Shown in pieces: positions 24,902 through 34,633 of a stretch of DNA of 64,000 nucleotides. Source of the stretch: Leptolinea sp964420995 (GTDB lineage: Bacteria > Chloroflexota > Anaerolineae > Anaerolineales > Anaerolineaceae); the NCBI GenBank assembly GCA_964420995.1, contig CAYQUX010000019.1, forward strand, positions 1-64,000, read 5' to 3'. The notes beneath the pieces are model-generated. The model did not search any database. It was given only the letters and a program-made list of their open reading frames with translations, and was not told the DNA's origin. How positions within the stretch are numbered: position 1 is the first letter of the stretch; each line of letters starts with the position of its first letter. Made by a program: the position numbers and the translations under genes.

Positions 24902-27814
24902 TTATGATTTACTAAGTGCCCGCAATACCCGTTCTTTTGTGTATGGTAATTGCCGCATCCACACACCGGTTGCATTATGAATTGCGCTGGCTAAAGCCGG
25001 GGCAACGCCATCAATGGCTATTTCAGACACAGATTTTGCTCCAAATGGTCCGGTGGGTTCATCTGTCTGGACAAAAATTACGTCAGTGAGAGGCATATCG
25101 GAGGCGCGAGGGATTTTATACTTTGCGAGACTGGCATTTTGGGGTTGTCCATCTTCTGCAAAAAGCATTTCTTCTGAAAGAGCAAACCCAAGAGCCTGAG
25201 ACATGCCTCCTTCCACCTGCCCGGATGCCGTAATCGGGTTTATGACCCTGCCACAATCAACAATCATTAACAGACGGTCTATTTTTATCTCACCGGTATC
25301 TGTATTCATTTCAATTTCAGCGAATTGTGCTGCTGTCGGGGGAGGGCTGACAGGGCTGAGATGTGATGCTGTTGCCATGATCTGATGCTGATTTTGCTGA
25401 TGAAGACTGCTTAATCCAATTTCCTGAAGCGTAACCTGCCGCCCATCGGTTAATTTAACAGTACGATTTTCAAGGGTCAATGATTCTGTGTTGCTCATCT
25501 GGAGCATAAAAGCGGCCTGGTTCAAAAGTTGTGATTTTATCTCCAACGCGGCCTTAAGTACTGCTCCACCACTGATATACGTGGTGCTGCTGGCATAGGC
25601 GCCTTTGTCAAACGGCGTAAAATCAGTATCCGACGAATAGACGATTATGTCTTCGAGTGGAACACTTAACACTTCAGCCGCTATCTGAGCCAGGATGGTA
25701 TCAGAGCCAGTGCCAAGGTCTGTTGCGCCGACCAGTAAATTAAATGAGCCATCATCATTCATCTTTAATGTGGCTGCCGCCATGTCGAGGTTGGCGATTC
25801 CGCTGCCGTGCATAACTATGGCCATTCCCATTCCATGCCGGATGGGGCCAGATTGTTTTTCGTAAGCTTTTCTTTTCTCGTGGAAATTTGTCGCTTTCAA
25901 GCCAATCTCAACACAGGATAAAAAGCCGCTGGATTTCATCGCCTGTTTGACACCTGCGCGGCCTTCCCCTAATTTTTCGGACAGGTGCATATCTTCCCCA
26001 ATTTCCAACCAATTTTTCTTCTTGAATTGCACCACATCCAGACCTAACTTTTCAGAGATTTCCTCCATGAGAACTTCTATCCCAAACTGACATTGCATGG
26101 CTCCATAACCCCGGAATGCGCCTGCTGGAGGGGTGTTGGTATAAACCACATCACAGACAAAACGTGAATTTGGGGGATTGTAAAGAGTAAGGCCTTTAAA
26201 ACCGCCAACCATATTTACAGTAAGGCCATGCGTGCCATACGCGCCGGTATCTCCGATTAGATATAGTGATGCCGTAGTTACCTGATTACCTTTCACCCCT
26301 ACTTTATACCGAATAATATTCGCGTGACGTGAACGTGAACTGAGGAATTCCTGACGGCGGGAATATTGCATGCGCACCGGCCGTTTTGTTTTTACTGAAA
26401 GCAATGAGCATAAATCTTCAAGCAAAATTTCCTGTTTATTTCCAAATCCCCCACCAATCCGCGGCTTGATCACTCTGATTTTCTTTACTGGCAAACCTAC
26501 CAACGGGGCAATGATCCGTCGAACATGAAATGGCACCTGTGTGCTGGTTCGTACGACCAGCCGGTCATCCTCATCCAGATATGTTATGCAAACATGGGGT
26601 TCCAAATGTACATGTTGTTGTTTGGGAGTACGATACTCGCCTTCAAATACATGGTCGGCCTCTTTAAACCCATTCTCAACATCACCCACTTCGGCTTCGA
26701 TATGGTGAACTATATTATGTTCAGCATCGTAGATCCCTTCCGTATCCTTCTCGCTATGAACTTGTGGTGCCCCATCTTTCATCGCCTCTTCCGGGTCTAC
26801 TACTGCAGGCAAAATCTCGTATTCCACTTCAATTAGATTCAGCGCTTCGCGCGCAATTTCACTTGACTCCGCCGCCACAACGGCGACACGATCTCCAACA
26901 TGGCGCACAGTATCATCCAGAATAACCTGGTCATAAGGTTTGGGTTGTGGGTAACTTTGTCCGCCTGTGGCGTATTTGATGCGCGGGATATCGTTATGGG
27001 TTAGAACGGCGACGACACCGGGGAGCGCCTTTGCTCTGGTGGTGTCGATTCGAAGAATTCGCGCATGAGCGTGCGGACTGGTCAATAATTCCGCAAACAA
27101 CATGCCTGGCAGAATAAAATCATCTGTAAACACAGGCCGGCCCATGGCCAATTTTTTGGCGTCCACCTTTATTTCCGGGTGGCCGACCACACTGGTTTTG
27201 CTCATCTTTTCAGGTGTAAAAACCAGCGGCGGCAACGGGTCCCTGTTGCCATCTTTACGAAAATATTCTTCCGGGATAATTACGTCTTCCATCTTTTCAG
27301 GAAGAACAACCGCAATATGCGAGAATGGTGGAATTTTTTCACCCCGAAGGTATGCTGCGGCTCTTTGTACGGCGTTAATACCTCGTACATAACCCGTACA
27401 ACGACAGAGAACGGGGTCTAATGCGTTACGGATTTCATGTTCGGTTGGATGGGTATTTTTATCCAGTAATGCCTTTGAGGATAATATGAAAGCCGGGGTG
27501 CAATACCCGCATTGAATGGCTCCAGTTTCCACGAATGCCTGTTGGATTGGGTCCAATTCACCCTTCTCTCCCAGTCCTTCTACTGTAATTATGCTGGTAT
27601 TTGCCGCATCTTTTGCTTTTATTTTGCAGCTTTTTACCGGTTTACCATTTATTAAAACGGTACAGGCTCCACATTCTCCATTTCCGCAGCCGAATTTTAC
27701 GCTGAAGTATGATGCGGCACGTAGAGCATTAAGGAGTGTCTCTTCCGGATCTATTAAGAGGGTTTCTTTTTTATTATTAATTGTCAAATCAATTTCGATT
27801 TTTTGGGTGATCAT
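24902..27814 (-). CDS. Xanthine dehydrogenase-family molybdenum oxidoreductase (2Fe-2S + Mo domains fused)
   Basis: This 970-residue enzyme joins an N-terminal two-cluster iron-sulfur module to the molybdopterin-binding part. The first cluster motif is CGNGECGACTVLINGK with a further Cys in VKSC. The second is QCGYCTPAF with CRCTGY. The Mo part (~200-960) contains IGGGFGNKQEILLED, PAGAFRGYGAMQCQ with the conserved substrate-site Arg, and FGAKSVSEIAIDGVAPA with the catalytic Glu. There is no FAD domain, as in the Desulfovibrio aldehyde oxidoreductase layout. It hydroxylates an aldehyde, purine or other heterocycle; the substrate cannot be told from sequence. AAGGA precedes the ATG. No maturation genes are adjacent. 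Confidence 0.9.
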   Translation of the reverse strand: MITQKIEIDLTINNKKETLLIDPEETLLNALRAASYFSVKFGCGNGECGACTVLINGKPVKSCKIKAKDAANTSIITVEGLGEKGELDPIQQAFVETGAIQCGYCTPAFILSSKALLDKNTHPTEHEIRNALDPVLCRCTGYVRGINAVQRAAAYLRGEKIPPFSHIAVVLPEKMEDVIIPEEYFRKDGNRDPLPPLVFTPEKMSKTSVVGHPEIKVDAKKLAMGRPVFTDDFILPGMLFAELLTSPHAHARILRIDTTRAKALPGVVAVLTHNDIPRIKYATGGQSYPQPKPYDQVILDDTVRHVGDRVAVVAAESSEIAREALNLIEVEYEILPAVVDPEEAMKDGAPQVHSEKDTEGIYDAEHNIVHHIEAEVGDVENGFKEADHVFEGEYRTPKQQHVHLEPHVCITYLDEDDRLVVRTSTQVPFHVRRIIAPLVGLPVKKIRVIKPRIGGGFGNKQEILLEDLCSLLSVKTKRPVRMQYSRRQEFLSSRSRHANIIRYKVGVKGNQVTTASLYLIGDTGAYGTHGLTVNMVGGFKGLTLYNPPNSRFVCDVVYTNTPPAGAFRGYGAMQCQFGIEVLMEEISEKLGLDVVQFKKKNWLEIGEDMHLSEKLGEGRAGVKQAMKSSGFLSCVEIGLKATNFHEKRKAYEKQSGPIRHGMGMAIVMHGSGIANLDMAAATLKMNDDGSFNLLVGATDLGTGSDTILAQIAAEVLSVPLEDIIVYSSDTDFTPFDKGAYASSTTYISGGAVLKAALEIKSQLLNQAAFMLQMSNTESLTLENRTVKLTDGRQVTLQEIGLSSLHQQNQHQIMATASHLSPVSPPPTAAQFAEIEMNTDTGEIKIDRLLMIVDCGRVINPITASGQVEGGMSQALGFALSEEMLFAEDGQPQNASLAKYKIPRASDMPLTDVIFVQTDEPTGPFGAKSVSEIAIDGVAPALASAIHNATGVWMRQLPYTKERVLRALSKS

Positions 27815-28000
27815 AATAATTCCTTTTTCCCTGGAGTATCTACAAACAGAATCTTATTATGGCTTAAATCAATGGAAAGTATTAGTGGAAAAAATCATCA
27901 AATTGTAAATCTTTCGTAAGGTGGTGCTCATACAGGCGGGGTAATTGGAATATATGAACTTTTGGAACAATAGCAATTCTCTCAACCCTGTAATTAGATA

Positions 28001-28059
28001 TTGACATTTGCTCATAATCTGATTAATATATCCGTAACGGATATATCCAATACGGATAT
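28001..28059 (+). promoter_or_regulatory. padR promoter with two overlapping operator palindromes
   Basis: TTGACA (28001-28006) and TAATAT (28024-28029) are separated by 17 bp. Two copies of the pattern ATATCC-N5-GGATAT lie over and after the -10 box (28028-28044 and 28043-28059) and share two bases. The first extends to ATATATCCGTAACGGATATA. The next gene is a PadR regulator, so these are probably its own operators. Confidence 0.78.
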
Positions 28060-28075
28060 AGAGAAAGGAAACCTC

Positions 28076-28426
28076 ATGACAGAATCAATAAACCCCGGAC
28101 AACCCCTGACACCGGCCGTTTTCCATATCCTTATGGCTCTGGTCGATGGCGAGAAACACGGGTACTCCATCATGAAGAATGTGGAGAAACAGACCAATGG
28201 CAAAATGAAACTTGGACCCGGAACATTGTATGGTTCTATCAAACGCATGCTGGCAGCAGGGCTGATCGAAGAGTTGGAAGAACGTCCTGATCCGCAGATG
28301 GATGATGAACGCCGCAGATACTACCGATTGAGTTCCTCCGGACAGGCTGCTCTGGGTGAAGAATGCCAGCGGTTGAACGAAGCCGTCAAGGTTGCCCGTA
28401 TCAAGCAGGTTTTGGTTTACGCATAA
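28076..28426 (+). CDS. PadR-family transcriptional regulator
   Basis: This 116-residue winged-helix regulator contains the PadR signatures FHILMALVDGEKHGYSIM and MKLGPGTLYGSIKRML, then RRRYYRLSSSGQAAL. The length fits the short PadR-s1 type, which dimerises and responds to small molecules or membrane stress. The ATG at 28076 has AAAGGA upstream; a longer frame from 28001 would start in the -35 box and is not credible. It is followed after 13 nt by a membrane protein gene of the kind PadR regulators often control. Confidence 0.92.
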   Translation: MTESINPGQPLTPAVFHILMALVDGEKHGYSIMKNVEKQTNGKMKLGPGTLYGSIKRMLAAGLIEELEERPDPQMDDERRRYYRLSSSGQAALGEECQRLNEAVKVARIKQVLVYA

Positions 28427-28439
28427 CGGGGAGAACAAC

Positions 28440-29831
28440 ATGAAAACTAATCAATGGATCAACGCTTCGCGCCGCTTGTTTAACTTGCTTATTCGTATTT
28501 ACCCGCAGCAGCATCGTGCCGATTACGCGGAATCAATGTCCCAGGTTTTCTCAGATCAATGCCGGGAAGCCTACCATGTTAATGGGCCGATGGGGATTCT
28601 TTCCCTCTGGATGCGTGTTCTGCCTGACCTGGGCTATACCGCCATCAGGGAACATATGAGTGTGCCGGGGGCTGCCTGGGGATTGCTCGAACCGGTGCCC
28701 AACGCGCCCCTACCGTGGAAAGGTATTCTGCTCATCCTGCTGCCGGGGTTGGTTTACCTGGTCAGTCAGATCGCGCAGTTGACCGGATCTCCCTGGTATC
28801 TAACAGTGTATTACCGGGCGGCTTTTGTGCTGATCATCCCGGTGATTATGGTCTGGGCAGTCACCCGGCGTTTCCCACTCTGGGGACTTATCCCGGTTGG
28901 TTTGCTCTTCCGGCTGGTCAAAGAGATCGGATACCAGTTCATTACCCTTCACCCTGGTGTATTTTCCACCAATCCATTCTTGAATACCATCCTTTCCATG
29001 GCCAGATTGGTGGAGAGCAACCTGTTCATACCATCGGCTCTGTTCCTGATTGCGAGTCTGATTCTGGCCATACGCTATTTCCGCAAGAATACATCAAACC
29101 GAAATGCAAAAGTCTGGCTCGGCATTTTTCTTTTGACCATGCTCGCCAGGGTTTTCTTCGACTTTTTTGCGTATATATTCACGGTTCCATTTTTGCTGGT
29201 GGCAGAAAAGGTACAGTCACCTGTATCTGATTGGATGAATGCCAGTATTCTGGAGCGTATCCCATTGGCGCTGGACATGTATGAACAGGCCGGGTTAATG
29301 GACATGCTGATTGCAAACGCTCAGTACTTGCTCTATAATGCGTCGGCTCTTATCCTGCTGATCTTTGTGGGGACCCTTTTCACGAAACGGCATGGCTTTT
29401 TCACCATATTCATCCTGGTGGGATATTTCCTGCCGGCTATACTGGTTGGATTACCGACCGAAGTCCAGAACGATCCCGCGCAATTACTGCTTATCAGTCT
29501 GGCCGTGATTTTGTACAGATCATTACTATCCCTTGTCGCTCCCATATGGATGTCGCGAACCAGGATGGTTAAGGGGAAACGCCGGGTGATACTGGTATGT
29601 ATTGCGGTGTCCCTGGTTGTGCATTTTGCTATGCAGTTTTACCCGATGTATGCCCAGTATCCCGAGAGTTTTCGAATTGACCTGTGGCAAATCTCCATTC
29701 TTTTAGATGAACTATTGCTTATTGCAGGTTTTTTGCTGGGAATCGTGCTATATCAGGGAACTTCGCAAGAACCTGACACTCCTGAAATGGTGAAAGAAAG
29801 CCGCCTGAAACTCTCCCTGGAAAACTCATAA
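28440..29831 (+). CDS. PadR-associated membrane protein with permease-prefix-like N-terminus
   Basis: This 463-residue protein begins with a soluble helical segment (RLFNLLIRIYPQQHRADYAE, SMSQVFSDQCREAY) like the permease-prefix domain found next to PadR regulators. About ten to twelve membrane helices follow (residues ~90-455). No ATPase or FtsX catalytic or exchange motif is visible, so a transport or stress-sensing role is only inferred. GGGAG precedes the ATG at 28440. It is co-transcribed with padR. Confidence 0.78.
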   Translation: MKTNQWINASRRLFNLLIRIYPQQHRADYAESMSQVFSDQCREAYHVNGPMGILSLWMRVLPDLGYTAIREHMSVPGAAWGLLEPVPNAPLPWKGILLILLPGLVYLVSQIAQLTGSPWYLTVYYRAAFVLIIPVIMVWAVTRRFPLWGLIPVGLLFRLVKEIGYQFITLHPGVFSTNPFLNTILSMARLVESNLFIPSALFLIASLILAIRYFRKNTSNRNAKVWLGIFLLTMLARVFFDFFAYIFTVPFLLVAEKVQSPVSDWMNASILERIPLALDMYEQAGLMDMLIANAQYLLYNASALILLIFVGTLFTKRHGFFTIFILVGYFLPAILVGLPTEVQNDPAQLLLISLAVILYRSLLSLVAPIWMSRTRMVKGKRRVILVCIAVSLVVHFAMQFYPMYAQYPESFRIDLWQISILLDELLLIAGFLLGIVLYQGTSQEPDTPEMVKESRLKLSLENS

Positions 29832-29856
29832 GGAAATTTTTGGGAAGAATATTTTT

Positions 29857-29890
29857 GAGGAGACCGGTGATGACCCCGTCTCCTCTTTGA
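29857..29890. terminator. Terminator hairpin between convergent genes
   Basis: GAGGAGAC (29857-29864) pairs with GTCTCCTC (29878-29885), followed by TTTGATTCTTG. It sits between the PadR-associated gene and the minus-strand gene at 29923. Confidence 0.6.
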
Positions 29891-29922
29891 TTCTTGTTCT
29901 ACAGAACAGTATATTTATGTTT

Positions 29923-30348
29923 TTACAGACTAAATCGGGCGAGGATCGGCCACTGCTTGAGCAATAGAGCCGCGAGCAAAATCACATCCGCGCCAAAGCC
30001 GATGATAAAGAATGGGTGAAAATAGACCACCAAAAGTAGAATGGAAAGCGCAGCCCCTGCCAGTGCGAAGTTGCGCCACCATTCGATGGGGATGATTATC
30101 CCAAGAACGGCCAACCCGGCCGCGATCAAAGCCAGTCCGGCCGCCAGCCAGAAGGTGCCCAGTCCGCGCGAGATGATTATGTTTTCAGAAGCGGATGGAA
30201 CCAACAACCAGGATTGCCCCAGATTGACCGGCCACCAGTTCATCCAGGCTGGATTGGCTGCTCCAGCGGAAGGTTTGAAACTGGCGGATGATTGGGCGGC
30301 TACAATCAAGCCGTGTATAACCAGTAGAATGCCGATGAAGATTTTCAT
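29923..30348 (-). CDS. Small membrane protein of unknown function
   Basis: This 141-residue protein has four hydrophobic segments (about residues 2-20, 62-85, 90-108, 112-132) and a conserved-looking loop NWWPVNLGQSWLL between the first and second. It resembles small four-helix membrane proteins of unknown role. GGGA lies a few bases before the ATG. The 270-nt region on its 5-prime side (30349-30618) shows no gene apart from a hairpin at 30569. Confidence 0.65.
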   Translation of the reverse strand: MKIFIGILLVIHGLIVAAQSSASFKPSAGAANPAWMNWWPVNLGQSWLLVPSASENIIISRGLGTFWLAAGLALIAAGLAVLGIIIPIEWWRNFALAGAALSILLLVVYFHPFFIIGFGADVILLAALLLKQWPILARFSL

Positions 30349-30568
30349 GTTTCCCGTCCCATTCTATTCTCAATTGTTCGAATATTACCCCCGGAGATTT
30401 GCGCTATAAGGTTATTTCATTGGTCATTGGGTTATGAATGGCCGGGCAATCTTTCAACCTTTGTTATACACCTGTTGCATGTTACACAGCAAAATATCAG
30501 AAAGCGACTTCTGTTGTATCGAAACATATAATAATCATGCTCCAATTGAGGCAAATTTAACATAAGAA

Positions 30569-30585
30569 GCCGGAATTCATCCGGC
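30569..30585 (-). terminator. Short hairpin downstream of the coiled-coil membrane protein gene
   Basis: GCCGGA and TCCGGC form a 6-bp stem with a 5-nt loop, followed on the minus strand by TTCTTATGTT. It is a plausible but weak end for the minus-strand operon 38219-30619. Confidence 0.45.
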
Positions 30586-30618
30586 CTCCTGATTGAATCA
30601 CGACCATTTTTTCAAACC

Positions 30619-32361
30619 TTACGGTGTAAAAGCTGCCTTATCTGAGAATTGCCCAAATGTATTGCTTCCCAGAGAATAAGTGACAAAATACCAGACTTTC
30701 ACCGGCTCACTCAGGGTGGCAAAATTGAAAGGCTCGTTCGGGATGCAGCTATAGGTTTTATTGCTGGAAAAAGGCTTGAACGGAATGGTCACTTCCTGAT
30801 CGATCGGAATGGTCTTGTTGTATCTGGCTTCCAGGACTGTGATTGGTATTTCTTTTTCATCCATTACAACGGCACTGGCGGAAACCGATTCGATGGCAAA
30901 GCTGCTCTTGTTGGCCAATTTTACCCCGAAGACCACGTCATTCGCGTCGCCGGGAATGACCGTTGGGCCGACCTCAACACTGGTGGTTTCTGTAAGTGTT
31001 TTTTCATCCGGCAGCGCATCCGACTTGATGGCAGTCAACCGGTAGGTGTTGACGGATGAGCTTTTCCGATCCAGCTCAATCATATCCAGCGATTTCGCGT
31101 TTGGCGGAAAATGCGCCGTGGAGACGGTTTTATTCAGTATCGCTTTATCATTTCCGATCAATGAGTTTTCAAAATAAACCTGAAGGGGTGAGCCAGATGT
31201 ATTCTCCCAGACATTGATGATGGCAAACTTGTCATTTTGCGTGCATTCTTTGTTAGCCCATGAATACACCAATTTCATCTCTTTAATGGAGGAAGTGCCG
31301 GTGATCTGGTTGACTGGGAAGAGCACATTGTTCATAACATAGATGGAACCCAGCACCAGGAGCACCACGAAAACCAGCATGCCCAGCGCGCCGCTAATTA
31401 ACCAGTAAAACTTGCGCTGTGTGGTTTCATCTCTGGAAGCCAGGCGGGCTTTCAGCACTTCAATTTCGCCGCTGATCTTCTCCAAAATGCGCTGCGCCGA
31501 ATCGATCTGCCCATACGCCGCGTCCAGAGAAGTGGATACCGGCCGGGCGGCTTCCACAGCCGGTCCAAGTTGCAGACACATCTGCTGGATTTCCGCGGTG
31601 ATCTCTTTGAATTTCTCATTGGCTGTCCGCAGGTCAGTCTGATGTGACGATATCCGGCTTTCCAGCGGCTGCGTGTCCGCTCTCTGTTCTGCCTGCAGGT
31701 CGGCAATCTGTCCTTCAAAGTCAGAAATTTGACCGGTCAGGTCCTGCAAGTCTGCTTTCAATGAACTGATTTCCACCTGTGCCGCGGCCATTTGATTGGA
31801 AGATTCAGCCAGTGCCGCCTGTGACGCGCGTATGGCATTGTTCAGGTTGGCTACGCGGACTTCCTTGTCGGGCATGGTCGAATCAGTGACTTGATCCAAC
31901 TGGGAGCGCAACATGGAGATATCTGAAGCGGTCTTTTTCTGTTGCTTTTGTGCCTGATTAAATCTGTCTTCGGCGTACCTAAAGGCGGTTCTGGCCTGGT
32001 TTGCCCGGGTTGCGGCAGTCTGTTTCTTTTGATTGATGGCGGCAATACGCTTTGCGTAATCAGTGCGAATCTGCCCGAGTTCATGGGAGATTTGCTGGAT
32101 CTGCGCCTGGATTTCTTGAATCTCCTGTTTTACGCCAGAGCGTTCCTGCTCGGCTTCTTCCAACTCGGAGAATTCTGACTGGTAGGATGGATGATTTACC
32201 CGGTTATCCCAGGCAAGGCCGCCCAGGTTTTCCACCAGGCGGGTTTTTTGTTTCTCCACACGGGCGACATCTGAGTTCAATTTTATTAATTGAACCTGCC
32301 ATTTACCTGACGAAAAGCCGGCCGTCAGGATGTCTTTTAATTCGGCAAAAAGGTCGTTCAT
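30619..32361 (-). CDS. Coiled-coil protein with one membrane segment and an extracytoplasmic domain
   Basis: This 580-residue protein has a long cytoplasmic heptad-rich region (about residues 20-315, Gln/Glu/Lys/Ala rich) and one membrane helix (~325-350). An extracytoplasmic beta-rich domain (~360-580) follows, containing two well-separated cysteines. No enzyme motif is seen. The shape suits a structural link between a cytoplasmic assembly and the cell surface. It is the last gene of the minus-strand set that also encodes two kinases and a propeller protein, 36 nt after the kinase gene at 32398. Confidence 0.78.
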   Translation of the reverse strand: MNDLFAELKDILTAGFSSGKWQVQLIKLNSDVARVEKQKTRLVENLGGLAWDNRVNHPSYQSEFSELEEAEQERSGVKQEIQEIQAQIQQISHELGQIRTDYAKRIAAINQKKQTAATRANQARTAFRYAEDRFNQAQKQQKKTASDISMLRSQLDQVTDSTMPDKEVRVANLNNAIRASQAALAESSNQMAAAQVEISSLKADLQDLTGQISDFEGQIADLQAEQRADTQPLESRISSHQTDLRTANEKFKEITAEIQQMCLQLGPAVEAARPVSTSLDAAYGQIDSAQRILEKISGEIEVLKARLASRDETTQRKFYWLISGALGMLVFVVLLVLGSIYVMNNVLFPVNQITGTSSIKEMKLVYSWANKECTQNDKFAIINVWENTSGSPLQVYFENSLIGNDKAILNKTVSTAHFPPNAKSLDMIELDRKSSSVNTYRLTAIKSDALPDEKTLTETTSVEVGPTVIPGDANDVVFGVKLANKSSFAIESVSASAVVMDEKEIPITVLEARYNKTIPIDQEVTIPFKPFSSNKTYSCIPNEPFNFATLSEPVKVWYFVTYSLGSNTFGQFSDKAAFTP

Positions 32362-32397
32362 GCGGACTCGCTTTCTGTGAAGAGCCGGGTACAGATA

Positions 32398-34500
32398 TTA
32401 TTGCGGAGCGGAGAAAGAAGAACCATCCGATCGGGTGATCTTTCCTGATTCCACCGGAATATTATAGATGATTTGATCATCGATCTTCATGGCGTAGAGC
32501 CCCGGTGTGAGATTGTAAACAACCTGTCCAGAATTGTCTGTGGAATCAGTGAAGACGGTCCCGTCAGGCGCCGCGTAACCGGCTGCGTCTGGTTTCTGCG
32601 TATAAATCTTTACATACTTCCCTTTTATGGGTTGTCCGCTGGCATCTGTCAGCCCAATAACCAGTTGCCCCAGGTTAACGATCACCTGAGACGTCTGCCC
32701 GGGGCGAACAGCCACACTGGCCATGCCATCCCTGTCGGTCGCGGTGCCCCAGTTGTACCCTGGAAGATCGCTGGCTATAAGATAATGACCGGGGGAAAGC
32801 AGAAAGCTGACCGTACCGGTATTGTCTGTACTGTAGGAATTCACCTCATCACCGGCGACCCAGTTCCCGGCAATATCCTTCTTCTGGGTCCAAATTTTTA
32901 CGTATTTATTATCCAATACAGTTTTGTCTGCCTGCAGGAAGCCGACAGTCAAGATTCCGAGCGATAACCTGACACGGGTCACCTGCCCGGCCTGCACGGG
33001 GACATCCGCCTGGCCTTTTACATCACCGGCAGTTCCCCAGTTGTACCCGTAGAAGTTAGCCCTGACGATGAAATTTCCTGAGTCCAAATCAAATTCAGCC
33101 GTGCCAGCGTTGGATAGTGAATCACTGTAAAGTTCACGGTCAATCACCCAGTTGCCCGACAGATCTTTCTTCTGACTGTAAACGCGAATGTAACCTTCAC
33201 TGACCGGCTGGCCATTCCCATCATTGACCATGAAAATCAGCTTTCCCTTTTCCGACCCGGAACTTTCCCCTGTCTGTTCAACCGAGACGCCCTTACCAAT
33301 CAATTCTTCCAGCGGGCTGGAATCTTCCGTTGGTGCCGCGGTGGGAAGGACGACTGCTTGGGCGGCGGCAGGTTCCGGAGCAGCTGCGGTATTTGTTGGT
33401 TTCGCCAAAGTGGGGGTATCCGCCGGTTTCGCGGGAATATCTGTGGGAATAAAAGCCGTGGGAGCCGCGGTTGGTTCGTCAGCTTCAGGAACCACCGGGG
33501 CTGTTGAATTTAATATTTCTGAAATGGGTGTGCCCCTGGATGATGCCGACGACGCTCCGCCAAGCGCATCCTTAATGACCTCCTGCCCGAAAAGGAAGAA
33601 CCAAAAGGCGCCGCCGGTGATAAGCATGAGACTAACCACTACAGGAATAATGCAGCCCCATTTGACCTGTTTGGGCGGATTTTCAAGCGCGCGGGCAAAG
33701 GCGCCGGCGCTTTTGAAGCGCTTGTTGGGCTGTTTGCTGAGGGCTTTGAGTATAACCTTGCCCATCTCGCGGGAGATGCCGGAGTTTGAACGGCCGGGGT
33801 CCGCCGGCTGCTGTTGTTTGTGAGCCATCATGTAGCCCATGAGGCTGTCGGCTTCGAAGGGAGTCTTGCCGGTGAACAACTCGTACGCGATGATACCCAG
33901 CGAGTAGATATCGGCGGCGGGACCGCTGCTCGAACCCATGGCCTGTTCGGGGGACATATATTTGGCTGTACCCATGCCCACCGATTTGGAGGATTGCCCG
34001 ATGCTTGAAAGAGCGGCATGCGCCAGACCGAAATCCACCAGGTGGATGTTGCCGCTGTTGTCGACCAGAATGTTGTCCGGCTTTACGTCGCGGTGCACGA
34101 TCTTTTTGGCATGAGTGGCATCCAGCGCGGAGGCGATCTGGGTGATGATGTTCAATTTCTGCTGGACCGTGAGGTTCTTGTTGACGGCCATCACTTTGGA
34201 GAGCGGTTGGCCGTCAATATATTCCATGGCGATATACAACCGGCCGGAAACCTGATCCACCTCGTACACCTTGACGATGTTCGGGTGGTTCAGTTTCTCG
34301 ATCAGGTGGGCTTCATTGGCGGCTTTGTTGATGAAGCTCATGTCGCTCATCAGCCCCTGATGCAGTACTTTTAACGCGACATGGCGGTTTTTTTCTGTAT
34401 CAAGAGCTTTGAAGACTTCCCCGAAACCCCCATCACCGATCTTGGCGATGAGGCGGTATTTCCCGAACATTGGTGCGTTTTGTGTGGCCGGTGATTCCAT
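32398..34500 (-). CDS. Transmembrane Ser/Thr protein kinase with three extracytoplasmic repeats
   Basis: This is a 700-residue PknB-type kinase. The kinase domain (~10-270) has GDGGFGEVF, the VALK lysine, HRDVKPDN catalytic loop, VDFGLAH metal loop and GTAKYMSPEQ. A membrane helix (~284-306) and an Ala/Pro/Thr-rich linker (~320-420) follow. Outside are three copies (~430-690) of a ~90-residue beta module with the phrases YVKIWTQKKDIAGNW, GYNWGTA and VxVxxGQ; such carboxypeptidase-regulatory-like folds usually bind or present ligands. It phosphorylates Ser/Thr on unknown targets. It is in the minus-strand arm of the ESCRT-like locus. Confidence 0.92.
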   Translation of the reverse strand: MESPATQNAPMFGKYRLIAKIGDGGFGEVFKALDTEKNRHVALKVLHQGLMSDMSFINKAANEAHLIEKLNHPNIVKVYEVDQVSGRLYIAMEYIDGQPLSKVMAVNKNLTVQQKLNIITQIASALDATHAKKIVHRDVKPDNILVDNSGNIHLVDFGLAHAALSSIGQSSKSVGMGTAKYMSPEQAMGSSSGPAADIYSLGIIAYELFTGKTPFEADSLMGYMMAHKQQQPADPGRSNSGISREMGKVILKALSKQPNKRFKSAGAFARALENPPKQVKWGCIIPVVVSLMLITGGAFWFFLFGQEVIKDALGGASSASSRGTPISEILNSTAPVVPEADEPTAAPTAFIPTDIPAKPADTPTLAKPTNTAAAPEPAAAQAVVLPTAAPTEDSSPLEELIGKGVSVEQTGESSGSEKGKLIFMVNDGNGQPVSEGYIRVYSQKKDLSGNWVIDRELYSDSLSNAGTAEFDLDSGNFIVRANFYGYNWGTAGDVKGQADVPVQAGQVTRVRLSLGILTVGFLQADKTVLDNKYVKIWTQKKDIAGNWVAGDEVNSYSTDNTGTVSFLLSPGHYLIASDLPGYNWGTATDRDGMASVAVRPGQTSQVIVNLGQLVIGLTDASGQPIKGKYVKIYTQKPDAAGYAAPDGTVFTDSTDNSGQVVYNLTPGLYAMKIDDQIIYNIPVESGKITRSDGSSFSAPQ

Positions 34501-34633
34501 GGTTGTTGTTCTCCCACTTTTTTCTGGTTTTTACTTTTCAGATTGAAGATTGTTTATAAGGAGGAAACATGTTTCATTTATTAGAAAGAGTCAGGTCTGG
34601 TAGATTAATACCTGATTTATCCCATCTTCCATA

